Assembly: GCF_014164785.1 (NCBI RefSeq)
Contig: NZ_JACJFN010000004.1
Coordinates: 186,001-250,000, forward strand
Direction of reading: 5' to 3'
DNA: 64,000 bases
Source: Aquipseudomonas guryensis
GTDB lineage: Bacteria > Pseudomonadota > Gammaproteobacteria > Pseudomonadales > Pseudomonadaceae
This document shows positions 41,907-48,485 of this stretch, piece by piece. The notes under the pieces are model-generated. The model saw only the letters and a program-made list of their open reading frames with translations. It ran no database searches and was not told the origin of the DNA. Both the position numbers and the translations under genes were made by a program. Each line of letters starts with the position of its first letter. The stretch's first letter is position 1.

Positions 41907-42922
41907 GCCTGTCGTTGCACGAAAATCTCTCGCTCAAACCCTTCAACACCTTTGGCGTCGATGTGCCGGCCCGCCTGTTTGCCGAGGCGAGCAATGACCA
42001 GCAGGTGCGCGAGGCGCTGGCCCTGGCCGCGCAGCGCGAGCTGCCGCTGCTGGTGATCGGCGGCGGCAGCAACCTGTTGCTGACCGGCCCTGTCGAGGCT
42101 CTGGTGCTGCGCATGGCGAGTCGCGGCTTGCGCATCCTCAGTGATGACGGCAAGCGTGTGGTGGTCGAGGCCGAGGCCGGTGAGCCTTGGCATCCCTTCG
42201 TGCAGTGGAGCCTGGCCCAGGGCCTGGCCGGCCTGGAAAACCTCAGCCTGATCCCCGGCACGGTCGGTGCGGCGCCGATGCAGAACATCGGTGCCTACGG
42301 CGTGGAGATCAAGGATGTGTTCGCCGGCCTCACCGCCCTCGATCGACAGACTGGCGAGCTGCACGAATTTGCCCTGGACGAATGCGCCTTCGCCTACCGC
42401 GACAGCCTGTTCAAGCAGCAGCCGGGACGCTGGCTGATCCTGCGGGTGCGTTTCGCCCTCAGCCGCAAGACCGCGCTGCATCTGGATTACGGCCCGGTGC
42501 GCCAGCGCCTGCAGGCCGAAGGCATCGAGCAGCCGACGGCCAGCGATGTCAGCCGCGCGATCTGCGCCATTCGCAGTGAAAAACTGCCGGACCCGGCCCA
42601 GCTGGGCAATGCCGGCAGCTTCTTCAAAAACCCGCTGGTGCCGGCTGAGCTGGCCGAGCGTATTCGCGCCGAGCAGGCCGATCTGGTCAGCTATCCGGCG
42701 GCTGAGGGCCAGGTCAAGCTGGCGGCCGGTTGGCTGATCGAGCGGGCAGGCTGGAAGGGCTTTCGCGAGGGTGATGCCGGCGTGCATCGCCTGCAGGCGC
42801 TGGTGCTGGTCAACTACGGCGCAGCCAGCGGCGCGCAGTTGCTGGCCCTGGCGCAGCGTATCCAGGCGGATATCCTGGCGCGCTTCGGCGTGCAGCTGGA
42901 AATCGAACCGAACATCCTTTGA
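41903..42922 (+). CDS. murB: UDP-N-acetylenolpyruvoylglucosamine reductase MurB
   Basis: MurB (339 aa) is the FAD enzyme that completes UDP-N-acetylmuramic acid synthesis for peptidoglycan. It starts with LKPFNTFGVDVPARL and has the FAD-binding ELPLLVIGGGSNLLL, the segment LIPGTVGAAPMQNIGAYG and the catalytic-serine region LGNAGSFFKNPLV. It is of the E. coli (type I) length. The GTG start overlaps the phosphatase stop (GTGA). It ends the comEC-to-murB run, and a REP element and a terminator follow. Confidence 0.97.
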   Translation: MSLSLHENLSLKPFNTFGVDVPARLFAEASNDQQVREALALAAQRELPLLVIGGGSNLLLTGPVEALVLRMASRGLRILSDDGKRVVVEAEAGEPWHPFVQWSLAQGLAGLENLSLIPGTVGAAPMQNIGAYGVEIKDVFAGLTALDRQTGELHEFALDECAFAYRDSLFKQQPGRWLILRVRFALSRKTALHLDYGPVRQRLQAEGIEQPTASDVSRAICAIRSEKLPDPAQLGNAGSFFKNPLVPAELAERIRAEQADLVSYPAAEGQVKLAAGWLIERAGWKGFREGDAGVHRLQALVLVNYGAASGAQLLALAQRIQADILARFGVQLEIEPNIL

Positions 42923-42936
42923 ATCAAGCCTGCATC

Positions 42937-42986
42937 TGTCGGGGCCGCTTCGGCGGCGAATCTCGCGGATAAATCCGTTCCTACAG
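42937..42986. repeat. Pseudomonas REP element
   Basis: The sequence contains two adjacent small palindromes: GCCGC-TTCG-GCGGC (42944-42957) and CGGAT-AA-ATCCG (42966-42977), ending in GTTCCTACAGG. I recognise it as the common Pseudomonas REP family usually written TGTAGGAGCGGATTTATCCG. It lies between murB and its terminator. Confidence 0.75.
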
Positions 42987-43010
42987 GCCGCTCACTTTAT
43001 TCCGGATATA

Positions 43011-43039
43011 AAAAAGCCCCGCACCAGGCGGGGCTTTTT
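43011..43039. terminator. Bidirectional terminator between murB and acnB
   Basis: A 12-bp stem (AAAAAGCCCCGC / GCGGGGCTTTTT, loop ACCAG) with A- and T-tracts separates the convergent genes. Confidence 0.93.
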
Positions 43040-43054
43040 CATTACCGGTAACGC

Positions 43055-45664
43055 TTAGATCTGCACGGCCGGGATCTTGGCGTTAGCAGCTGCTTCGCGG
43101 AACTCGGCGATCTGGTCGAAGCTCAGGTAGCGGTAAACGTCGGCAGCCATGCTGTCGATGTTCTTCGCGTACTCCATGTACTCCTCGACGGTCGGCAGTT
43201 TGCCGGTGATCGAAGCGACCGCTGCCAGTTCGGCAGAGGCCAGGTACACGTTGGTGGCGTCGCCCAGGCGGTTCGGGAAGTTACGGGTCGAAGTGGAGAC
43301 CACGGTCGAACCGGTCTGTACGCGTGCCTGGTTACCCATGCACAGCGAGCAGCCCGGCATTTCCATGCGTGCGCCGGCCTTGCCGTAGATGCCGTAGTAG
43401 CCTTCTTCGGTCAGCTGGTGGGCGTCCATCTTGGTCGGCGGAGCCAGCCACAGACGGGTCGGAATGCCACCCTTGACCTTGTCCAGCAGCTTACCGGCAG
43501 CGCGGAAGTGACCGATGTTGGTCATGCACGAACCGATGAACACTTCGTCGATCTTCTCACCGGCAACGGTGGACAGCAGACGGGCGTCGTCCGGGTCGTT
43601 CGGCGCGCAGAGCACCGGCTCTTTGACGTCGGCCAGGTCGATCTCGATGATCTCGGCGTATTCGGCGTCCTTGTCGGCTTCCAGCAGTTGCGGGTTGGCC
43701 AGCCAGGCTTCCATGGCTTTGGCGCGACGCTCCAGGGTACGAGCATCGCCGTAACCTTCGCCGATCATCCAGCGCAGCATGGTGATGTTGGAGCGCAGGT
43801 ACTCGGCAATGGCCTTTTCCGGCAGCTTGATGGTGCAACCGGCAGCGGAACGCTCGGCCGAGGCGTCGGACAGCTCGAAAGCCTGTTCAACGGTCAGCTC
43901 GTCCAGACCTTCGATCTCCAGGATGCGGCCGGAGAAGGCGTTGATCTTGCCCTTCTTCTCGACGGTCAGCAGACCCTGCTTGATGGCGTAGTAGGGGATG
44001 GCGTGGACCAGGTCACGCAGGGTGATGCCCGGTTGCAGCTTGCCCTTGAAGCGCACCAGTACCGACTCCGGCATGTCCAGCGGCATCACGCCGGTGGCAG
44101 CGGCGAAGGCGACCAGGCCGGAACCGGCCGGGAAGGAGATGCCCATCGGGAAACGGGTGTGCGAGTCGCCACCGGTGCCGACGGTATCCGGCAGCAGCAT
44201 GCGGTTCAGCCAGCTGTGGATGATGCCGTCGCCCGGACGCAGGGACACGCCGCCGCGGGTCATGATGAAGTCCGGCAGGGTGTGGTGGGTGGTGACGTCG
44301 ATCGGCTTCGGATAAGCCGCGGTGTGGCAGAAGGACTGCATCACCAGGTCAGCGGAGAAGCCCAGGCACGCCAGGTCTTTCAGCTCGTCACGGGTCATCG
44401 GGCCAGTGGTGTCCTGGGAGCCGACGGTGGTCATCTTCGGTTCGCAGTAGGTGCCCGGACGGACGCCTTTGCCTTCCGCCAGACCGCAGGCGCGGCCGAC
44501 CATCTTCTGCGCCAGGGTGAAGCCCTTGCCGCTATCAACCGGGGAGTCCGGCTTCTTGAACAGGGTGGACGGAGCCAGACCCAGCTCGGCGCGGGCTTTC
44601 TCGGTCAGGCCACGGCCGACGATCAGCGGGATACGGCCGCCAGCGCGAACTTCGTCGAGCAGCACGTCGGTTTTCAGCTGGAAGGTGGTGACCAGCTCGT
44701 CGCTGCCATGACGGCGGACTTCGCCTTTGATCGGGTACACGTCGATGACGTCGCCCATGGCCAGGTTGCTGCAATCGAATTCGATCGGCAGGGCGCCGGC
44801 GTCTTCCATGGTGTTGTAGAAGATCGGAGCGATCTTGGTGCCGAAGCAGAAGCCGCCAGCGCGCTTGTTCGGCACGTTGGGGATGTCGTCGCCGAAGAAC
44901 CACAGCACCGAGTTGGTGGCGGACTTACGGGAAGAACCGGTACCGACCACGTCACCGACGTAGGCAACCGGGAAGCCTTTGGCTTTCAGGGCTTCCATCT
45001 GCTTGATCGGGCCAACCGAACCCGGAACGTCCGGGTTGATGCCGTCGCGAGCCATTTTCAGCATGGCCAGGGCGTGCAGCGGGATGTCCGGGCGGGACCA
45101 GGCGTCCGGAGCCGGCGACAGGTCGTCGGTGTTGGTTTCGCCGGTGACCTTGAATACGGTCAGGGTGACTTTTTCCGGAACGGCAGGGCGGTTCTGGAAC
45201 CACTCGCCTTCGGCCCAGGAGGCCAGTACGGCTTTGGCGTTGGCATTGCCGGCCTTGGCTTTCTCGGCGACGTCGTGGAAGGCGTCAAACATCAGCAGGG
45301 TGTGCTTCAGTTGCTCGGCGGCAACGGCGGACAGCTCGGCGTTGTCCAGCAGCTCAACCATGGTGGTGATGTTGTAGCCACCTTGCATGGTGCCCAGCAG
45401 CTCGACGGCGCGAGTCTTGCTCAGCAGCGGGGAGCTGACTTCGCCCTTGGCCAGGGCAGAGAGGAAACCGGCCTTGACGTAGGCAGCTTCGTCCACGCCA
45501 GCAGGTACGCGGTTGGTGATCAGGTCGACCAGGAAGGCTTCTTCGCCGGCCGGAGGATTCTTCAGCAGCTCGACCAGGCCTGCGGTTTGTTCGGCGTTTA
45601 GCGGCTGGGGCACGATACCCTGAGCGGCACGCTCTGCTACGTGTTTGCGATAGGCTTCAAGCAC
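43055..45664 (-). CDS. acnB: Aconitate hydratase B (also 2-methylisocitrate dehydratase)
   Basis: AcnB (869 aa) is the main TCA-cycle aconitase, a 4Fe-4S enzyme with an N-terminal HEAT-like domain ([21 protein letters not shown]). The swivel domain contains [18 protein letters not shown]. The core cysteines lie near the C-terminal half in [16 protein letters not shown] and [14 protein letters not shown] chose the GTG at 45664, which gives the usual 869 residues and has the ribosome binding site GAGGG 8 nt upstream. An in-frame ATG 15 nt further up would overlap that site. The upstream leader has an unusual structure described separately. Confidence 0.97.
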   Translation of the reverse strand: MLEAYRKHVAERAAQGIVPQPLNAEQTAGLVELLKNPPAGEEAFLVDLITNRVPAGVDEAAYVKAGFLSALAKGEVSSPLLSKTRAVELLGTMQGGYNITTMVELLDNAELSAVAAEQLKHTLLMFDAFHDVAEKAKAGNANAKAVLASWAEGEWFQNRPAVPEKVTLTVFKVTGETNTDDLSPAPDAWSRPDIPLHALAMLKMARDGINPDVPGSVGPIKQMEALKAKGFPVAYVGDVVGTGSSRKSATNSVLWFFGDDIPNVPNKRAGGFCFGTKIAPIFYNTMEDAGALPIEFDCSNLAMGDVIDVYPIKGEVRRHGSDELVTTFQLKTDVLLDEVRAGGRIPLIVGRGLTEKARAELGLAPSTLFKKPDSPVDSGKGFTLAQKMVGRACGLAEGKGVRPGTYCEPKMTTVGSQDTTGPMTRDELKDLACLGFSADLVMQSFCHTAAYPKPIDVTTHHTLPDFIMTRGGVSLRPGDGIIHSWLNRMLLPDTVGTGGDSHTRFPMGISFPAGSGLVAFAAATGVMPLDMPESVLVRFKGKLQPGITLRDLVHAIPYYAIKQGLLTVEKKGKINAFSGRILEIEGLDELTVEQAFELSDASAERSAAGCTIKLPEKAIAEYLRSNITMLRWMIGEGYGDARTLERRAKAMEAWLANPQLLEADKDAEYAEIIEIDLADVKEPVLCAPNDPDDARLLSTVAGEKIDEVFIGSCMTNIGHFRAAGKLLDKVKGGIPTRLWLAPPTKMDAHQLTEEGYYGIYGKAGARMEMPGCSLCMGNQARVQTGSTVVSTSTRNFPNRLGDATNVYLASAELAAVASITGKLPTVEEYMEYAKNIDSMAADVYRYLSFDQIAEFREAAANAKIPAVQI

Positions 45665-45672
45665 AGTTTTTA

Positions 45673-45680
45673 CCCTCATC
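45673..45680 (-). promoter_or_regulatory. acnB ribosome binding site region with leader complement
   Basis: On the mRNA strand this reads GATGAGGG, ending 8 nt before the GTG start. The same leader contains its exact 8-nt complement CCCTCATC (positions 45823-45830), flanked on each side by one possible G-U pair. Confidence 0.6.
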
Positions 45681-45782
45681 AGTGGTCGCGAGGTGGCTCG
45701 CAACGCTCATCCAGAAAACCATCGCACACTGCGCTTCAGCGCTTTTTGAGCGCCTTGGCCGGTGTGTCGATAGCCTCATACA

Positions 45783-45922
45783 AGAAGCTGTTTTCAAAGT
45801 TTTACGCCGCAGGAACAAGGGCGATGAGGGCTGGCGCAGGTCTTGAGGAGGGCTCGCAGACCTGGCGCCAACGTCGTTCCTGGCGGATTAACTGTGCTCG
45901 TGACGCTTTGAAAACAGCTTCT
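45783..45922 (-). ncRNA. Candidate structured acnB leader RNA (nested inverted repeat)
   Basis: The outer arms are a perfect 17-bp inverted repeat (GAAGCTGTTTTCAAAG plus one A/T pair, 45783-45799 with 45906-45922). Inside them a second stem pairs AGGAAC plus CCGC (45807-45816) with GTTCCTGGCGG (45876-45886), with one bulge. A third pairs GGCGC-AGGTCT (45833-45843) with AGACCT-GGCGC (45858-45868), also near-perfect, leaving a 14-nt apical loop. The nesting and the bulges suit a folded RNA better than a simple operator. A minus-strand promoter just upstream would put it into the acnB leader. A small mobile element of MITE type is the alternative, but no target-site duplication is evident. Confidence 0.5.
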
Positions 45923-45953
45923 GACGGACATCGACGCCTAAAATGGCGGTCCG

Positions 45954-45982
45954 ATTCTACTGGAACAAGACGCTAAAGTTAA
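45954..45982 (-). promoter_or_regulatory. Predicted sigma-70 promoter of acnB
   Basis: On the minus strand TTAACT (45982-45977) is followed after exactly 17 nt by TAGAAT (45959-45954), a 5 of 6 match to the -10 consensus. Transcription would start near 45947, giving a leader of about 280 nt that contains the nested inverted repeat. Confidence 0.5.
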
Positions 45983-46063
45983 GCGCAAAGCCCGATGCGA
46001 CTGGCCTGCTGACCTGCGACCAAGGTCTGGCTGCATAAGTCGACAAACGTCTGGCCGGTCAGG

Positions 46064-46092
46064 GTGACCCACCCCGGCTAAGCGGCTAATAT
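46064..46092 (+). promoter_or_regulatory. Predicted promoter of the DUF1289 gene
   Basis: GTGACC (46064-46069) and TAATAT (46087-46092) are separated by 17 nt. The predicted start near 46099 leaves a leader of under 30 nt. Confidence 0.4.
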
Positions 46093-46126
46093 GGCCTGCC
46101 TGTTTCAGCGTCCAAATCTACTCGTC

Positions 46127-46603
46127 ATGTCCAATCAGCGCATCAAGACGCCCTGCGTCGGTCTCTGTTCCACGGTTTACGGTGACCTCGTGTGCCGCGG
46201 CTGCAAGCGCTTTCATCATGAGGTGGTGAACTGGAACCTATACGGCGAGGAAGAGAAGCACGCCGTCTGGCGCCGCCTGGAGATCCTTCTGGTGCAGGTG
46301 ATGCAGGGCAAGCTGGAGGTTTTCGATCCCCAGCGCCTGCGCGCGCAGCTGGAGCAGCATCAGGTGCGCTTCGTTCCGGATCAGTCGGTCTACTGCTGGG
46401 CTTATCAGCTGATTGCACGGGGCTCGCGGGTGATCAACCGGCTGGATGCCTATGGCGTGGTGCTGATGCCGGAGTTCCGCGACTGGGCGCTGCCAGAGCT
46501 GCGCGAGGCCATCGATCGCGAGTTCTTCCTGCTTTCCGAGGCTCATTACGAGCGCTATATCGCCCCCAGGTTTCTCCTTGAGGGCATGGAGATCCGCGTC
46601 TGA
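46127..46603 (+). CDS. DUF1289 domain protein (158 aa)
   Basis: The N-terminal DUF1289 motif is clear: RIKTPCVGLCSTVYGDLVCRGCKRFHHEV, with four cysteines that probably bind iron-sulfur or zinc. Unlike the short family members (about 60 aa), this version carries a C-terminal extension of roughly 90 residues with no motif I know. I prefer the ATG at 46127 because the conserved sequence starts there. It has no good ribosome binding site, and an in-frame ATG at 46091 overlaps the predicted -10. The gene neighbours acnB in P. aeruginosa as well (PA1788, as I recall). Confidence 0.82.
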   Translation: MSNQRIKTPCVGLCSTVYGDLVCRGCKRFHHEVVNWNLYGEEEKHAVWRRLEILLVQVMQGKLEVFDPQRLRAQLEQHQVRFVPDQSVYCWAYQLIARGSRVINRLDAYGVVLMPEFRDWALPELREAIDREFFLLSEAHYERYIAPRFLLEGMEIRV

Positions 46604-46620
46604 TTTATCTCGCTCCATGA

Positions 46621-46646
46621 AAAAGCCGCCCGAGGGCGGCTTTTTT
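46621..46646. terminator. Bidirectional terminator between DUF1289 and usp genes
   Basis: The stem AAAAGCCGCC / GGCGGCTTTT, with loop CGAG, is followed by two more T. The genes on both sides are convergent. Confidence 0.92.
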
Positions 46647-46671
46647 GTTGTAGCAGTCTTTGAGCGGGCTC

Positions 46672-47535
46672 TTAGCGCTGGGCGACCAGCTCTTCCAAAT
46701 GAGCGATGATCTCGTCCGGCTTGAGTACCAAAACATCGCTTTCCAGGGTATCCAGCACCACTTCCGCCGTGTTGCCAATCAGGGCGCCTGACAGGCCGGT
46801 ACGCGCCACGGTGCCGATCACGGTGACCACTGCCTTGAGTTTGTCGGCAGTGTAGGGGATCAGTACGTCGGCCGGGCCTTCCTCGACATGCAGGCGGTCA
46901 TTGCTGACGTCGTACTCGGCCTGGAAGGCTTTGCACTGCTCGCGGTAGCGCGCCTCGATGGTTTCCTTGAGCTGGAAGGTCGGGTCGGCGGCCGACAACA
47001 TCGGCGACGGATGCGCGCTGATTACATGCAGCGTGCCCTTGGCCAATGCGGCGATGTCATAGCCGTGGCTGACAATGCCGGAATGCAAGGTGCGGTGTTC
47101 GGCATCGCTGTTACCCACGTCGACGGCGGCAAGGATGACTCCACCGGTCCACGGCGTGTCGGTCTTGACCATCAGTACCGGACCGGGGCAGTAGCGCAGC
47201 AGCTTCCAGTCGTCCGGAGTGAGGATGGCTTTCTTCAGCGGGTTGTCCGGGAAGTGCTGCTTGATCACCAGGCCACAGCCTTCGGCCTGTTGCACGGTGA
47301 TGATGGTCTGGTAGAGGTTTTCGTGCCAGGCCTGCTGGCTGCTGACGCTGTAGCCTTCCTTGAGCAGGCTGGCCTGGATGTTTTCGAGATGGGCTGCATG
47401 CTCCTGCTTTTTGTCGCAGATCAGCAGGTGCAAGTGGGATTGCGTGACTCCGGCAATCAGTTTGGCGCGTTTCAGTGCCAGGCACTCGGCCTGTTGTGGA
47501 TCCATGACTACCAGAATGCTGCGAATAGCTTGCAT
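46672..47535 (-). CDS. Tandem-domain universal stress protein (UspE-like)
   Basis: The protein (287 aa) comprises two universal stress domains, each ending in a hydrophobic strand of the type GPVLMVKTD and SDVLVLKPDE. The first starts SILVVMDPQQAECLALKRA. The second contains the loop VIGTVARTGLSGALIGNTAEVVLD, matching the nucleotide-binding pattern. I chose the ATG at 47535, preceded by AGGGAGA. The P. aeruginosa orthologue (PA1789, as I recall) belongs to the Anr-controlled usp genes needed in anaerobic energy stress. A fitting Anr-type box and promoter lie upstream here. Confidence 0.93.
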   Translation of the reverse strand: MQAIRSILVVMDPQQAECLALKRAKLIAGVTQSHLHLLICDKKQEHAAHLENIQASLLKEGYSVSSQQAWHENLYQTIITVQQAEGCGLVIKQHFPDNPLKKAILTPDDWKLLRYCPGPVLMVKTDTPWTGGVILAAVDVGNSDAEHRTLHSGIVSHGYDIAALAKGTLHVISAHPSPMLSAADPTFQLKETIEARYREQCKAFQAEYDVSNDRLHVEEGPADVLIPYTADKLKAVVTVIGTVARTGLSGALIGNTAEVVLDTLESDVLVLKPDEIIAHLEELVAQR

Positions 47536-47573
47536 GACCGTCTCCCTGAACATGAATGCTTATCTCTGACCTC

Positions 47574-47579
47574 ACTATA
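47574..47579 (-). promoter_or_regulatory. Predicted -10 element of the usp gene
   Basis: The minus strand reads TATAGT (5 of 6 matches). No good -35 hexamer lies 16-18 nt upstream, which is usual for activator-dependent promoters. The transcript would start near 47567. Confidence 0.5.
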
Positions 47580-47601
47580 GTCGCGTGATGCGCCTGCGGT
47601 C

Positions 47602-47615
47602 TTGACCCGCGTCAC
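47602..47615. promoter_or_regulatory. Candidate Anr/Dnr box upstream of usp
   Basis: TTGAC-CCGC-GTCAC resembles the FNR-family consensus TTGAT-N4-ATCAA (left half 4 of 5, right half 3 of 5). Its centre lies 41.5 bp upstream of the transcription start predicted from the TATAGT element, the classical position for FNR-type activation. Confidence 0.5.
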
Positions 47616-47645
47616 GACATCGCTGGCTCTGGGCGCTGCCACTCG

Positions 47646-47651
47646 TATAAT
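47646..47651 (+). promoter_or_regulatory. Predicted -10 element upstream of miaE
   Basis: A perfect TATAAT on the plus strand lies 58 nt before the small upstream ORF. A -35 element is poor (CTGGCT at 17 nt spacing). Confidence 0.45.
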
Positions 47652-47708
47652 GGCGCGCCCTTGGCCTGCCTGCCAGAGTTGCAGGCGTGCGTAGTGGAGC
47701 TGCCGGTG

Positions 47709-47792
47709 ATGACCGAGAACCAATCCATTCTGTTGTACCTGATTTCTGCCTGGCCCTTCGCTGGCGTGGTGGTGGAGGGCGTTGCGCCATGA
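47709..47792 (+). CDS. Candidate small upstream ORF (27 codons) coupled to miaE
   Basis: An ATG at 47709, preceded by GGAG at 9 nt, opens a 27-codon frame encoding a hydrophobic peptide (SILLYLISAWPFAGVVV in the middle). Its stop codon overlaps the miaE start as ATGA. This could be a leader peptide for translational coupling or a small membrane protein. Nothing beyond the ribosome binding site and the overlap supports it. Confidence 0.4.
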   Translation: MTENQSILLYLISAWPFAGVVVEGVAP

Positions 47793-48397
47793 TTTTTCCC
47801 GAGATTCATGACTTTCTCGGCTGTGTCACCCCGGATGCCTGGGTGCGTGCGGCGCTGGCCGATCAGGAAATCCTGCTGATCGATCACAAGAACTGCGAGT
47901 TCAAGGCGGCTTCTACCGCGCTCAGTCTGATGGCCAAGTACAGCTCCCATGTCGACCTGCTCAACGCTATGTCGCGTCTGGCGCGCGAGGAGCTGGTGCA
48001 TCACGAGCAGGTGCTGCGCATCATGAAGCGGCGCAAGATCGGCCTGCGGCCGGTCTCGGCGGCACGTTATGCCTCGGGCCTGCGCGCTCTGGTGCGCACC
48101 CATGAGCCATACAAGCTGGTGGATACCCTGGTGGTGGGGGCGTTTATCGAGGCACGCTCCTGTGAACGCTTCGCAGCACTGGTGCCGCATCTCGACGAAG
48201 AGCTCGGCAAGTTCTATGGCGGTTTGCTGAAGTCCGAGGCGCGGCACTTTCAGGGTTACCTGAAACTGGCCTATCAGTACGGCGAGGAGGCGGATGTGAC
48301 GCGTACGGTGGAGCGGGTCAGGGCGGCTGAGCGCGAGCTGATCGAGTCGCCTGATAGCGAGTTCCGTTTTCACAGCGGTGTACCGCTCGACTGCTAG
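47789..48397 (+). CDS. miaE: tRNA-(ms[2]io[6]A)-hydroxylase MiaE
   Basis: MiaE (202 aa) hydroxylates the isopentenyl side chain of ms2i6A37 in tRNA using a di-iron centre and oxygen. Ferritin-like iron ligands are visible in LAREELVHHEQVLRIM, VGAFIEARSCERFAALV and LKSEARHFQGYLKLA. I chose the ATG at 47789, preceded by GGAGG and giving the normal family length. The frame is open further upstream but without a matching start. It overlaps a putative 27-codon ORF by 4 nt and ends before a bidirectional terminator. Confidence 0.94.
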   Translation: MIFPEIHDFLGCVTPDAWVRAALADQEILLIDHKNCEFKAASTALSLMAKYSSHVDLLNAMSRLAREELVHHEQVLRIMKRRKIGLRPVSAARYASGLRALVRTHEPYKLVDTLVVGAFIEARSCERFAALVPHLDEELGKFYGGLLKSEARHFQGYLKLAYQYGEEADVTRTVERVRAAERELIESPDSEFRFHSGVPLDC

Positions 48398-48437
48398 GGC
48401 CCGATTTACTTGATTTTCTGTCTGTTGGCGGAATCGC

Positions 48438-48480
48438 AGGCAATAAAAAGCCGGACACTAGGTCCGGCTTTTTATTGCCT
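48438..48480. terminator. Bidirectional terminator between miaE and rne
   Basis: The extended stem AGGCAATAAAAAGCCGGAC pairs with its full complement around the loop ACTAG. It ends 5 nt before the rne stop codon. Confidence 0.95.
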
Positions 48481-48485
48481 CAGTT

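Larger units (their letters stand above)
45665..46126. other. Long non-coding region between acnB and the DUF1289 gene
   Basis: This 462-bp stretch between divergent genes holds, from left to right: the acnB ribosome binding site, about 100 bp without recognised features, a large nested inverted repeat (45783-45922), a minus-strand sigma-70-like promoter (45954-45982), about 80 bp of undistinguished sequence, and a plus-strand promoter for the DUF1289 gene (46064-46092). I see no coding sequence in it. Confidence 0.6.

Noticed and set aside
43418..45601. A 727-codon open frame on the plus strand opposite acnB
   Set aside because: It is an antisense shadow without family resemblance.
45783..45922. 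Reading the acnB inverted repeat as insertion-sequence terminal repeats
   Set aside because: The interior of about 106 bp is itself folded and non-coding, and no target duplication is visible. A MITE remains possible but is less favoured than a structured leader.
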